Part shown: one piece after another, positions 14,857 through 24,105 of the stretch
Layout of the letters: the number at the start of each line of letters is the position of its first letter
Position numbering within the stretch: position 1 is the first letter of the stretch
Notes under the pieces: model-generated
What the model was told of the DNA's origin: nothing
What the model saw: the letters and a program-made list of their open reading frames with translations, nothing else
Database searches by the model: none
Translations under genes and position numbers: made by a program
Assembly: GCA_900318335.1 (NCBI GenBank)
Contig: ONKF01000010.1
Location: 1 to 64,000 of the forward strand
Length of the DNA: 64,000 bases
Reading direction: 5' to 3'
Origin: an uncultured Prevotellaceae bacterium
Lineage (GTDB): Bacteria > Bacteroidota > Bacteroidia > Bacteroidales > Muribaculaceae

Positions 14857-16440
14857 ATGTACACTCAAGAGAACGGATTCTACATCGCCCACGGGCCCAA
14901 CGGACCTATCAGCATCCTGGGCAACATGGCCAACCGCCACGGCCTGATTGCCGGCGCCACGGGTACAGGTAAGACGGTGACCCTGCAAGTCATTGCCGAG
15001 AGTTTCTGCAAGGCAGGAGTGCCCTGCTTCATGGCTGACATGAAGGGCGACCTCTCGGGCGTGAGCCAACCAGGCAAACTGTCCGGCTTTATCGAGAAGA
15101 GGCTGCCCGAGTTCGGCATCGAGCAGGAGAGCCTCACCTTTGAGGGCTGCCCCGTCAGGTTCTATGACGTCTATGGCGAGCAGGGCATCCAGATGCGCTC
15201 CACCATCGGCGAGATGGGACCGGACCTGATGGCTCGCATCATGGGCCTGAACGAGACCCAAACGGGCGTGCTCAACATCCTGTACCGTATCCTCGACGAC
15301 AAGGGCATCATGCTCGACGACCTCAAGGACATGCGCTTAGCCCTCGACTGGCTTTCCAAGCACGCCAAGGAGTACACCACCCAATATGGCAACGTGTCAC
15401 CAGCGAGCATCGGCGCCATCCAGCGGTCATTGCTGCAGCTCGAGAACCAGGGCGCGGACAAATTCTTTGGCATCCCGTCATTTGACATCATGGACCTGCT
15501 GGCAACACGCGACGGCAAGGGCATCCTGAGCGTCCTCGCTGCCGACAAGCTGATGCTGCAGCCCAAACTCTATTCCACCTTCCTGCTGTGGCTGCTCAGT
15601 GAGCTCTACAGCACACTTCCCGAGGTGGGTGACCTGGAGAAGCCTAAACTGGTATTCTTCTTTGACGAGGCCCACATGCTGTTTGAGGACACGAGCAAAG
15701 CGCTCACCGACAAGATTGAGCAAGTCATCCGCCTCATCCGCAGTAAGGGCGTGGGCATCTTCTTCATTTCACAGCTGCCCACCGACATTCCCGACGTGAT
15801 TCTGGGCCAGTTGGGCAATAGGGTACAGCATGCCCTGCGTGCCTACACGCCACGCGACCAGAAGGCCGTCAAAGTGGCTGCCGAGACCTTCCGCGCCAAC
15901 CCCGAATTCAAGACCGAGGACGCCATCCTGGAACTGGAAACAGGCGAGGCCCTGGTGTCCTTCCTTGACGAGAAAGGCGCACCGAGCGTGGTCGAACGGG
16001 CCAAGGTCCTGTTCCCCCTGAGCCAGATCGGCGCCATCACCGAGGGGCAACGCCTCGACATCATGAACGCCAACAGCGACGTCAACTCCAAGTACAAGGA
16101 GGTGAAGAACAGGGAAAGCGCATTTGAGGTCTTTACCCGCGAAGCCGAGGCCGAAGCCAAGGCCGCCGAAGAGGCCGCTGCCGCCAAGGAGGCCGAGAAA
16201 GAGGAGAAATCCAAGAAAAAGGAGAAGACCATCTGGGATAAAGTCTGGAAGGCTGTCGTCACGGCCGTGACAGGCACCATCGCCACCATCCTGGGCAAGA
16301 CGGTATCTGACGCCATCACCGGCAAGAAGAGCAAGAACAGCAGCGTCAAGGATGCTGCAGGACGTGCTGTTAAAAACGCCACCAGTGCTGCCGGACGCCA
16401 GATCCTGCGCGATGTATTGGGCAACGTCATCAAGAAGTAA
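14857..16440 (+). CDS. DUF853 (YjgR-like) HerA/FtsK-type P-loop ATPase
   Basis: A 527-residue cytoplasmic ATPase of the HerA-like family with Walker A GATGTGKT (33-40) and Walker B LVFFFDEAH (about 265-273). The segments GLIAGATGTGKTVTLQ, FMADMKGDLSG and SQLPTDIPDVILGQLGNRVQHALR are typical of the DUF853/YjgR group, whose cellular role is not established. After residue ~430 comes an Ala/Glu/Lys-rich helix (coiled coil or linker) and a hydrophobic/basic C-terminal region (KAVVTAVTGTIATILGKTVSDAITG). The start is the first ATG after the promoter. It stands alone and ends at a hairpin terminator. Confidence 0.9.
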   Translation: MYTQENGFYIAHGPNGPISILGNMANRHGLIAGATGTGKTVTLQVIAESFCKAGVPCFMADMKGDLSGVSQPGKLSGFIEKRLPEFGIEQESLTFEGCPVRFYDVYGEQGIQMRSTIGEMGPDLMARIMGLNETQTGVLNILYRILDDKGIMLDDLKDMRLALDWLSKHAKEYTTQYGNVSPASIGAIQRSLLQLENQGADKFFGIPSFDIMDLLATRDGKGILSVLAADKLMLQPKLYSTFLLWLLSELYSTLPEVGDLEKPKLVFFFDEAHMLFEDTSKALTDKIEQVIRLIRSKGVGIFFISQLPTDIPDVILGQLGNRVQHALRAYTPRDQKAVKVAAETFRANPEFKTEDAILELETGEALVSFLDEKGAPSVVERAKVLFPLSQIGAITEGQRLDIMNANSDVNSKYKEVKNRESAFEVFTREAEAEAKAAEEAAAAKEAEKEEKSKKKEKTIWDKVWKAVVTAVTGTIATILGKTVSDAITGKKSKNSSVKDAAGRAVKNATSAAGRQILRDVLGNVIKK

Positions 16441-16473
16441 GAACCCGTTCACATTTTCCTATACACACCAAGC

Positions 16474-16508
16474 AACAGCCCCGGGGCCATCCCCAGGGCT
16501 GTTCTCAT
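16474..16508 (+). terminator. Terminator after the DUF853 gene
   Basis: AACAGCCCCGGGG and CCCCAGGGCTGTT form a GC-rich stem with a 4-nt loop, followed by CTCATT. Confidence 0.7.
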
Positions 16509-16604
16509 TGCGTTCTGTCGCAGGTTTAATGTCAACAATGAGTTAATGGTCGTTTTATTATGCTTAGTATCAAAAAGGTTGTTTTATATATCTTCTTGTT
16601 CTCT

Positions 16605-16736
16605 CACTGGCTTGCTGGCCGCCTATCGATAGCAATGGTTCATTTTTTTATTCTGGTATTGGTTTGTTCTACTATTAATGTGCGGCAAAAGTCGTTATTA
16701 AATAATTAAGTGTGTGACGGCCAGCCAAGCCTGGTG
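16605..16736. repeat. 132-bp inverted-repeat segment
   Basis: CACTGGCTTGCTGGCCG (16605-16621) is nearly complementary to CGGCCAGCCAAGCCTGGTG (16718-16736). The ~96-bp AT-rich centre has no gene. No flanking direct duplication is seen, so a miniature transposable element is not established. The rest of the 334-bp gap holds only the terminator. Confidence 0.5.
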
Positions 16737-16774
16737 AGTTAACATTATTACATTCAATTATCTTTATTCAGTTG

Positions 16775-17308
16775 TTATTGTTGCGGGACAAATTGCTCAA
16801 AACGGCCATCACTGTAGAATACCATGATGTTCAATACACGGCGGGCATCGGGCGAGGCGGCACCCCTGGGCATCCTGCCCGCAGTGCTGCTGCGCATCAT
16901 GATGCTCTGGATGGCCTCGTTGACCGAGGTGGGGGTTGCCATGCGTTGAGAAGGACGGCTCACAGGACGGTACCCGCTGGGGTCATCTTCATCAAACGAA
17001 ATCGCACGTTGACCCATCTCATCAACATGGCTCTCGGAGGGCTTACTCGTGGCTGACAAATTGTCAGTCGCCTGATCAGCATCATCACCTCCCATGATCA
17101 TCTCGCCATCGCCAAAGAGGAGCCACATGATATTGAGCGTAGGATATGCACGATGTATCTTAGCGATGACCTCGTCACTCACTTTCTTGTTGCGTCCGTT
17201 CAGCAGCTGGGAAAGTGTAGGTCGAGGTATCACACAAGTATCCGCAAACTGGGAATTGGAAATCCCGGCATGCTCAAGGAACTTTTTTAATCTCGATACA
17301 ATATCCAT
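16775..17308 (-). CDS. XRE-family helix-turn-helix regulator
   Basis: A 177-residue DNA-binding protein. Residues ~6-60 form an XRE/Cro-type domain (FLEHAGISNSQFADTCVIPR with recognition helix near PTLSQLLNG), followed by a flexible acidic and Ser/Thr-rich linker and a short C-terminal segment (RRVLNIMVFYSDGRFEQFVPQQ). No effector domain is recognised. It faces a long AT-rich gene-free region and has a full-match promoter with a ~145-nt leader that contains short dyads, which could be its own binding sites (inference). Similar lone XRE proteins are common in Bacteroidales chromosomes and in mobile elements; nothing else here indicates a phage. Confidence 0.85.
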   Translation of the reverse strand: MDIVSRLKKFLEHAGISNSQFADTCVIPRPTLSQLLNGRNKKVSDEVIAKIHRAYPTLNIMWLLFGDGEMIMGGDDADQATDNLSATSKPSESHVDEMGQRAISFDEDDPSGYRPVSRPSQRMATPTSVNEAIQSIMMRSSTAGRMPRGAASPDARRVLNIMVFYSDGRFEQFVPQQ

Positions 17309-17460
17309 TTAAGAACAATTTTATGATCGCGCTCAAGTGCACGAGAATCTCATTTTGGAGGCCAAAAAATTTTCTGACCCGTAACTACGGTTTAGCAAAC
17401 CTCGCTAAATCGTCCCAAAACCGAAAAAACGCCTGTTTGGTTTCTTTAATTTTGGGATTG

Positions 17461-17492
17461 CAAATTTAAAACGAATAATTGAATTGACCAAA
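17461..17492 (-). promoter_or_regulatory. Promoter of the XRE regulator gene
   Basis: Minus strand TTTG (17492-17489), 20 bp, TAAATTTG (17468-17461). Downstream, GGTTTAGC and GCTAAATC (about 17390-17412) form a short dyad. Confidence 0.75.
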
Positions 17493-17619
17493 TTTAAAAA
17501 CGAAAATTTTAAAATTTACAATTACTTTTTCCAAAAAACGACAATTTTCGCCAGATTTCAAAAGTAAACAAAATTACTTAAAGTAAATATGTAGTTATTA
17601 TCGCATAATATACTATTTA

Positions 17620-17679
17620 TTAGGTATTTACGTAGTTACAATTATGCCAATTATAGACCACATGAGGCGTAATACCTAA
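17620..17679. repeat. Dyad TTAGGTATTTACG / CGTAATACCTAA
   Basis: Arms at 17620-17632 and 17668-17679, complementary except for one extra base, 35 bp apart. No T-tract; could be a protein site or a structured RNA. Confidence 0.5.
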
Positions 17680-18189
17680 TTTATATAGCAATACTCGAGG
17701 TTTTGCGCTTAATTTGTTGGTTTTCAGTATATTGTAGCATAGTTTAAGAAATGTTAATCCGATTTTTGCGTGGTTTTGTAAACTTTACGGGTGCAAATTC
17801 GTGATTTTTAAGCCCAAGTCCCATTTGCAAACTGCCGATCAGGGTCAAAAACCAGGGATTTTCACCCCCACCCCGCCGTTTGGAATCGCAAACGAAAAGG
17901 CGTTTTCAAACCAAAATAAAGGGTTGGCAAAATACCAATTTTGGTTTTCTGAGTGCTCAACTCGATTTCCTTGCGATTTTTTCCAGCGCCATCGAAGATT
18001 AATCGAAATACCCCATTTTGAACGATTCTAACAAAGTTACCTGTTTTCCACTATTTGACAATAACCTTGTATTAATAGGCATTCTGTCACAAAAATTCAT
18101 CCCGAATTCGGCTATTTTTACAGGGGTCTAAAAAGTGGAAAATCGGGCATTTTCGGTGATTTTTCTCATTTTTCACTATTTCAAGCAAA

Positions 18190-18220
18190 AATTGGCCAAA
18201 ATGCGACATTTTGACCAATT
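18190..18220. repeat. 14-bp-arm hairpin in the AT-rich region
   Basis: AATTGGCCAAAATG and CATTTTGACCAATT with a 3-base loop, 13 of 14 positions paired. Not followed by T runs on either strand. Confidence 0.6.
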
Positions 18221-18552
18221 CTATAACATCCTATAAATGACGTAAAAGTCCTATTCTCTCCCACCCGTCAAGCAGTTATGGCATGAAAACCCGATTGGAC
18301 GATGGGCAATTTTTTATGATTTTCTAAGCAGAAATGGCATGAAGATAATGCTGTTTTTGGGAGGCTGAAACGGAATTTTCTGACCCAAAATCTGTGCAGT
18401 TTTCTAAAAAAACTCGTTTTGCCCCACTCCACGGTCCAGAAAAATCGAAAAAAAACCTGACACGTGATGGCCAGGTAAGGACGAAAAATCGCTCCAGAAA
18501 AGTGCCACAAAAACATGACACGCGGGCAATTTTTTTATGGACAAAATGGAAT

Positions 18553-21381
18553 TTATAGCTCTTGCTTGAGGAAGCGAGCGGTGATCGAAGTGGTGGATTG
18601 GGCAAGCTGCTCGGGGGTGCCAGTGGCGACCACTTGACCTCCACCCCGGCCACCCTCGGGCCCCATGTCGATGATGTAGTCGGCACTCTTGATGACGTCC
18701 ATATTGTGCTCGATGACTATCACGGTGTTGCCCTTATCAACAAGACGGTTGAGCACACCGAGGAGCACCTTCACGTCCTCGAAGTGTAAACCCGTCGTCG
18801 GCTCGTCAAGAATATAAACGGTCTTGCCGGTATCCTTCTTGGCCAGTTCACATGCGAGCTTCACACGCTGGCACTCGCCACCCGACAGGGTGCTGGAAGG
18901 CTGGCCCAACTTGATATATCCCAGTCCCACATCCTGGAGGACTTTGATCTTGCGCAATATCGACGGCACGGCATCAAAGAACTCGACAGCCTGGTTGATG
19001 GTCATGTCCAAAACGTCGGCAATCGATTTGCCCTTGAACTTCACCTCGAGGGTCTCGCGGTTGTAACGCTTGCCGCCACACTCCTGGCAGGGAACGAGCA
19101 CATCAGGCAGGAAATTCATCTCGACAGCCTTATAGCCGTTACCGCCACAAGCCTCACACCGCCCTCCGCCAGTATTGAACGAGAAGCGGCCAGGCTTATA
19201 GGCGCGTATCTTGGACTCGGGCAGGTTGACAAACAGGTTGCGGATGTCGGTGAAAACACCGGTATAGGTTGCGGCATTGGAACGAGGGGTGCGACCAAGC
19301 GGTGCCTGATCGACCGTGACCACCTTGTCCACACTATCCAAGCCCGTAATCGAGTCATAGGGCATGGGAGCAGTGTGGGAGCGGTAGAAGCGTTGGCTCA
19401 GGATTGGCTGCAGCGTGGCGTTGACCAGGGTGGACTTGCCGCTGCCGCTCACTCCAGTGACACAGATAAACGTGCCCAAGGGGAACGAGACGTCAACGTT
19501 CTTGAGGTTATTGCCACGGCATCCCGTCAAGCTCAGGCGCTTGCCATTGCCCTCGCGGCGCCGCGACGGAACCTCGATGGCGAGAGTGCCATTCAGATAG
19601 TCGGCGGTGAGGGTGTGCTGTTTCAACAATTCAGCTGGCGTGCCGGCAAAAACGACGTTGCCACCCTTGCGACCCGCTAACGGGCCAATATCGATGATAT
19701 AATCGGCCTGCAGCATCATCTCCTTGTCATGCTCGACCACAAGGATGGTGTTGCCGTCATCGCGCAATGTCTTCAACGAGTCGATAAGCCGCTGGTTATC
19801 CCGCTGATGCAGACCGATGGACGGTTCATCAAGGATATACAGCACATTGACCAGGCGCGACCCGATCTGCGTGGCCAACCTAATGCGCTGACTCTCACCG
19901 CCCGACAGGGACGCCGAGTTGCGGTTCAGCGACATGTAATCCAGCCCCACCTCAAGCAGGAAGTTGAGTCTTGAGCCGATTTCCTTGACGATTTCACGCG
20001 CGATTTCCCACTGGACGGGCGTTACGTGATTGTGGAGGTCTTCAATCCAGTCGCGCAGCTCACTGATATCCATAGCCGCCAGTTCGGCAATGCTCTTGCC
20101 GTTCAGCCTGAAGTGCAACGCCTCGCGGTTCAAGCGGGCTCCACCGCAATCGGGACAAGCCGTGCGCGAGAAAAATTGGCCGGCCCACTTCTGGGCGGCA
20201 CTGGTGGCGGTATCATCCTGCTGCATCTCGATATACTTAACCAGACCGTCAAAGGTCAGAAAGTAGTTGCTTGTCGAGAGTGTCTCGGTGCGCAGGCTTA
20301 ACCGTTCGTTGGTACCATTCAGGATGTCGTTTAACGCCTCCTCGGGTAACTCGTTCAATGGGGTGTCGAGCGTGCAGCCATATTTCTCACATATTGCGGA
20401 TATCTGCCAGAAAATCTGCACATTCTTGTATTTGCCCAGCGGCAGGATGCCACCATTGCGGATGCTCAAGGTCATGTCGGGCATGATCTTGTCACGGTCG
20501 ATGATGTTGACATAGCCCAGTCCCTTGCAACGCGGACAGGCGCCCAGGGGGGAATTGAACGAGAAATTGTGGGGTGCCGGTTCCATATAGGACAGCCCCG
20601 TGGCGGGGTCCATGAGCGAGCGGCTATAGTAGCCCACCTCGTCGGTCTCGGCGTCGAGTATCATCAGTTGCCCGTTGCCCTGCTTGAAAGCAAGGTCAAC
20701 GGTATCGGCCAGGCGCTTACTGTCCTTCTCGGCAACCTTCAAGCGGTCCACGACAAGTTCCACGCTGTGGTTCACATAGCGGTCAAGCTTCATGCCGAAT
20801 GTGATTTCCCTCAACACGCCGTCAACACGCACGTTGATATACCCCTTCTTGCGCAGGTTCTCAAACAGGTCCTTATAATGGCCCTTGCGGTTCTTGACCA
20901 GCGGCGCAAGGATGTAGATGCGATGTCCCTGGTAACGCTCCATGATCAGGGCCAATATCTTGTCGATGGTGTATTTCACCATCTTCTCTCCAGACAGGTA
21001 AGAATAGGCATCGGCGGCACGGGCATAGAGCAACCTCAAGTAGTCATACACCTCGGTCGTCGTGCCCACGGTGCTGCGCGGGTTGCGGTTCACGGTCTTC
21101 TGCCCTATCGAGATGACTGGGCACAGACCGGATATCTTATCGACATTGGGACGCTCAAGCATTCCCATCATGTTACGGGCATAGGATGAGAAGGTTTCCA
21201 AATAACGGCGCTGCCCCTCGGCAAACACCGTGTCAAACGCCAACGACGACTTGCCGCTGCCGCTCAATCCGGTCACAACAGTGAGTTTGTCGTGAGGAAT
21301 GTCAACGTCAATATTCTTCAGGTTATGGACCCTTGCGCCCAGAACCTCCACACAGTCTATTTCCTGCCCGTTCAATTTCAT
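18553..21381 (-). CDS. uvrA: Excinuclease ABC subunit A
   Basis: Damage-recognition ATPase of nucleotide excision repair, acting with UvrB. At 942 aa it has the full UvrA layout: Walker A GLSGSGKSS (38-46), first zinc module (CPRCKGLGY, CPDCGGARLN), ABC signature LSGGESQRIRLATQIGS, second Walker A GVSGSGKSTL, second zinc module (CEACGGNGY ... CQECGGKRYN), and second signature LSGGECQRVKLACELAK. All key residues are present. It lies 12 bp downstream of the lytic transglycosylase gene on the same strand, so the two are probably cotranscribed, although they are functionally unrelated. Confidence 0.98.
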   Translation of the reverse strand: MKLNGQEIDCVEVLGARVHNLKNIDVDIPHDKLTVVTGLSGSGKSSLAFDTVFAEGQRRYLETFSSYARNMMGMLERPNVDKISGLCPVISIGQKTVNRNPRSTVGTTTEVYDYLRLLYARAADAYSYLSGEKMVKYTIDKILALIMERYQGHRIYILAPLVKNRKGHYKDLFENLRKKGYINVRVDGVLREITFGMKLDRYVNHSVELVVDRLKVAEKDSKRLADTVDLAFKQGNGQLMILDAETDEVGYYSRSLMDPATGLSYMEPAPHNFSFNSPLGACPRCKGLGYVNIIDRDKIMPDMTLSIRNGGILPLGKYKNVQIFWQISAICEKYGCTLDTPLNELPEEALNDILNGTNERLSLRTETLSTSNYFLTFDGLVKYIEMQQDDTATSAAQKWAGQFFSRTACPDCGGARLNREALHFRLNGKSIAELAAMDISELRDWIEDLHNHVTPVQWEIAREIVKEIGSRLNFLLEVGLDYMSLNRNSASLSGGESQRIRLATQIGSRLVNVLYILDEPSIGLHQRDNQRLIDSLKTLRDDGNTILVVEHDKEMMLQADYIIDIGPLAGRKGGNVVFAGTPAELLKQHTLTADYLNGTLAIEVPSRRREGNGKRLSLTGCRGNNLKNVDVSFPLGTFICVTGVSGSGKSTLVNATLQPILSQRFYRSHTAPMPYDSITGLDSVDKVVTVDQAPLGRTPRSNAATYTGVFTDIRNLFVNLPESKIRAYKPGRFSFNTGGGRCEACGGNGYKAVEMNFLPDVLVPCQECGGKRYNRETLEVKFKGKSIADVLDMTINQAVEFFDAVPSILRKIKVLQDVGLGYIKLGQPSSTLSGGECQRVKLACELAKKDTGKTVYILDEPTTGLHFEDVKVLLGVLNRLVDKGNTVIVIEHNMDVIKSADYIIDMGPEGGRGGGQVVATGTPEQLAQSTTSITARFLKQEL

Positions 21382-21393
21382 ATCATGATAAGT

Positions 21394-22353
21394 CTAATCA
21401 ACGACCCACTCCTTATTATACACGGTGAAGGTGCGCTTGCTGCGGTACAGCTCGCTCTGTTTGGGCACCCTTACCTTATAGGTCTTGCCACTGGCGTTGG
21501 TCAGCTTGGAGGAACGAATCCATGGATTGGCCTCACGCAGCTGGGCATAGGTTATGCCCTTACCCTTGGCCCAATCGATCCAACTGGCAACCGGCCCAGT
21601 GACATCCACAGTGATATATGCTACAGGCTGGTACAGGTTTTTGCGCGAGAAGCGGTAACCATAGCGCTTGGGTGACTCCATTACCAACTTGTAGGCGATG
21701 ATGCGGAACACATAACGTGATGTTTCCTGTACCAGATACAAGTCGAAGGAGTTGTCCACCTTCTGCCTCGTCAACTCTGTAGTAAGTTTTTGCATTCCAG
21801 CATTATAGCTCGCAGCAACGGTTGGCCAGTGGCCATATTTCTTGTAAGCTGCCTTGAGGTACTTGCAGGCAGCGACAGTAGCCTTCTCGGGGTCATAGCG
21901 CTCGTCCACCTCATCGCCCACTTCCAGGCCGAAGTCACGTGCTGTCCCGGCGAGCAGCTGCCACATGCCAGCCGCCTTGGCGCTGGAGTAAGCGTTGTAG
22001 TCCATCGAACTCTCGGTGACCGCCAGATAGAGGAAATCGAGGGGTACTCCCTGCTCCTTCAGTATCTTGGACAATGCGGGGAAATAGCGGTTAGCGCGCT
22101 TGAAGCACAATTCAGTAGTCGTCTGGCCATATATGATACCAGTCAATTCACGGTCCAGCCGCTCGGCCATATCCAGGCGGTCAAAGTTGACCTTCTCGCC
22201 TGCAAAAGTCACACTCGTGGGTATATCAGGGCTCGCTGTCGTGCTGAACACGGGCGATGCCGTGCTCGGCTTACTGTACTCGCGCTTGAGCTGGCCTTGC
22301 ATGGTTGCCGATGACATCAGCAGCAATGCGGCCATCACTAATATCTTTTTCAT
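21394..22353 (-). CDS. MltD-like membrane-associated lytic transglycosylase
   Basis: A 319-residue exported protein (signal peptide MKKILVMAALLLMSSATMQG) that cleaves peptidoglycan glycan strands. The SLT catalytic domain (about residues 85-210) shows the general-acid Glu114 in AVTESSMDYNAYS and the downstream AAGMWQLLAGTARDFGL and ASYNAGMQKL motifs. The C-terminal region (VDVTGPVASWIDWAKGKGIT ... NPWIRSSKL ... YKVRVPKQS) reads like a degenerate LysM-type binding domain. No lipobox Cys is evident, so it may be soluble in the periplasm. It directly precedes uvrA. Confidence 0.88.
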   Translation of the reverse strand: MKKILVMAALLLMSSATMQGQLKREYSKPSTASPVFSTTASPDIPTSVTFAGEKVNFDRLDMAERLDRELTGIIYGQTTTELCFKRANRYFPALSKILKEQGVPLDFLYLAVTESSMDYNAYSSAKAAGMWQLLAGTARDFGLEVGDEVDERYDPEKATVAACKYLKAAYKKYGHWPTVAASYNAGMQKLTTELTRQKVDNSFDLYLVQETSRYVFRIIAYKLVMESPKRYGYRFSRKNLYQPVAYITVDVTGPVASWIDWAKGKGITYAQLREANPWIRSSKLTNASGKTYKVRVPKQSELYRSKRTFTVYNKEWVVD

Positions 22354-22578
22354 GTTATTCTCTCTGTCTCGCTAATCTTAACCACTAATCTCTAAAGGAG
22401 GCTGTGCCTTAATTGGCTTCATCGGGCTAAAGGGTTTAGCCTGTAATATATCCGTGCTGGGCACGTAGAAATGAAGGAATAATCTGTATAAAACTAATCT
22501 GGATTTTATTCCTAATTATGTTTAATTTCCCGGCTGCAGGGCCGATTAAAAACCCAGAAGCCTATGACGGCACACACT
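22354..22578. other. Short intergenic region upstream of the transglycosylase gene
   Basis: Holds a small hairpin GGCTAAA-GGG-TTTAGCC (about 22427-22443) and no recognised promoter or gene. Confidence 0.4.
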
Positions 22579-23952
22579 TTAGTAGACACCACCTGAGTCA
22601 ATGCCACCACCACCTTCGGTGCCCGAGCCACGTTTCTTGTAACGCAGGATGGAGATGTCGCCACGTTTCTTGTACTTCACGCCATCGCTGCCCTCGGCCG
22701 TGATAACATAATAGTACACACCCGTATCAACGAGCTTTCCACGATAGGTGCCGTCCCAGCCACCATCAGGGTCGGTGTACTCATACACCAGAGTGCCCCA
22801 ACGGTTGAAAATCCAGCAATGGAATTCCACCAGCGACTTATAGGTGACTTTCCACACGTCATTGACACCCTCGGTCGAACCTGGCGAGAAGGCGTTGGGG
22901 AGATCACCCCTCGGTCCTGACCCCAGGGAACTCTCACTCACGTTAATCGTGTAGGTGTTACCATAGGCCTCGCAGGTGCCATCGCTATTGGCTACCATGT
23001 AACGCACATAGTAGTTGCCGGCATCAATGAAGGTATAATCAAACTCGTCCTGATTATATTGCAGGATGACATTTTCGAAGTCGGGATCCGTTGCCACCTC
23101 CCATTCGCGGAAGACTACCCCGTCGGTGGGGTAACCAGTGAATACAATGTAAACAGGAGCCGAACCGTTCGTCAACTCGCCATCCAGCTTCGTCTCGGTG
23201 TCATCGTCGTCACGAATAATGGCTGTAGAACCGCAGCCCACGGCTTTGGTGTAATAGTACTCGCCCTCGATGCCATCACCGATGCCCCATTCCTCCAGGA
23301 AACGATCACCTGTGAGCAGGAACTCGGTGTTGCACAGGGGCGGCAGAATCTCGACGCCCTGATCCAGCGCAGCAAAACTCTCGACAACCGCTTTTTCCTG
23401 CCAGTGGGTGCTGTCATCCCACTCCAATGTATTGTACTCCAACTTGATCATGCGATCCAGCACCTGGCGTGAGCCGTTAACCGTGTAGTAAGGAATGGCG
23501 TCTCCATGACCATCGATGTTAAATGTGAGCAGGCTACACGGCGCCTCGTTATTGATGGACATGTCATTCAGCTCCAGAAAGTAGTCGGCATAGTTCACGA
23601 CCCAGCAATAAAAGGGTTTGGTTCCATCAACGATTTTATAGCCCGTGTTGGGAATCACCTGTGTCAATGTGGTTGAATAACCGTTCCATTGAACACCGGG
23701 AATTGTGTCGATATGTAAAGTCCCGCCCTGCCAGTCATAAGTCTGCCAGATGGGCCGCTCACCAGTTGACGAGGGTAAAGTCATCCCCACGCCCTCAGTA
23801 TCATAGACTACATATATTTTGTCCAAGCCTGTTGAAATATCGGGCGTTACCTCGATGACCGGATATTTTCCCACATTAGTAAACGACACCTGGCCGCTCG
23901 CCGACAACAAAGCCAGCGCGGCTGCCATGAGCGAAATCAATTTCTTGTTCAT
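22579..23952 (-). CDS. Secreted protein with gliding-motility-associated (T9SS type B) C-terminal domain
   Basis: A 457-residue exported protein (signal peptide MNKKLISLMAAALALLSASG). The N-terminal and middle parts (including an Ig-like/PKD-like segment around VYIVFTGYPTDGVVFREWEVATDPDF) are not assigned to an enzyme. The last ~110 residues match the CHU_C domain: PNAFSPGSTEGVNDVW, FNRWGTLVYEYTDPDGGWDG and DTGVYYYVITAEGSDG. This domain directs proteins through the type IX secretion system in Bacteroidetes. Unusually, the domain is followed by a basic KKR segment and a Gly/Ser-rich tail rather than ending at the chain terminus. Start 23961 is an alternative. Confidence 0.85.
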   Translation of the reverse strand: MNKKLISLMAAALALLSASGQVSFTNVGKYPVIEVTPDISTGLDKIYVVYDTEGVGMTLPSSTGERPIWQTYDWQGGTLHIDTIPGVQWNGYSTTLTQVIPNTGYKIVDGTKPFYCWVVNYADYFLELNDMSINNEAPCSLLTFNIDGHGDAIPYYTVNGSRQVLDRMIKLEYNTLEWDDSTHWQEKAVVESFAALDQGVEILPPLCNTEFLLTGDRFLEEWGIGDGIEGEYYYTKAVGCGSTAIIRDDDDTETKLDGELTNGSAPVYIVFTGYPTDGVVFREWEVATDPDFENVILQYNQDEFDYTFIDAGNYYVRYMVANSDGTCEAYGNTYTINVSESSLGSGPRGDLPNAFSPGSTEGVNDVWKVTYKSLVEFHCWIFNRWGTLVYEYTDPDGGWDGTYRGKLVDTGVYYYVITAEGSDGVKYKKRGDISILRYKKRGSGTEGGGGIDSGGVY

Positions 23953-24065
23953 AGTGCGCACTTCAAATCGTTATTTTCACATTATATATAACGTGAATCA
24001 ATCCCTGATTATTGTGATTCCAGCAAAAAGGGGAAAAGGAAGATGGCTATGTCGGTGGAAAGAGT

Positions 24066-24073
24066 TACCTTTG
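24066..24073 (+). promoter_or_regulatory. -7 element of the C_GCAxxG_C_C gene
   Basis: TACCTTTG; no -33 match. It lies downstream of an ATG at 24043, which therefore cannot be the start. Confidence 0.55.
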
Positions 24074-24105
24074 CGCAAATATTACACCTTATTAATAATA
24101 GCAAG

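Larger units (their letters stand above)
17493..18552. other. AT-rich gene-free region
   Basis: About 1.06 kb with clearly lower GC than its neighbours, many A and T runs and no convincing gene; short frames (for example 17801-18031) have neither homology I recognise nor the codon use of the neighbours. It contains a dyad at 17620-17679, a strong hairpin at 18190-18220, and loosely repeated phrases (TTATGGCATGAA, TTTTCTGACCC, GGGCAATTTTTTATG). I see no cluster of DnaA boxes and no tRNA. Confidence 0.6.

Noticed and set aside
14586-14972. Possible gene overlapping the start of the DUF853 gene
   Set aside because: It spans the trpB promoter and the DUF853 promoter and overlaps the DUF853 reading frame; no recognisable protein.
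16605-16736. Miniature inverted-repeat transposable element
   Set aside because: The terminal repeats are imperfect and no target duplication is visible; kept only as an inverted-repeat feature.
17801-18031. Short frame in the AT-rich region
   Set aside because: Lacks promoter, recognisable motif and the codon bias of the surrounding genes.
17313-18552. Replication origin
   Set aside because: AT-rich, but I found no cluster of DnaA boxes and no dnaA or dnaN nearby.
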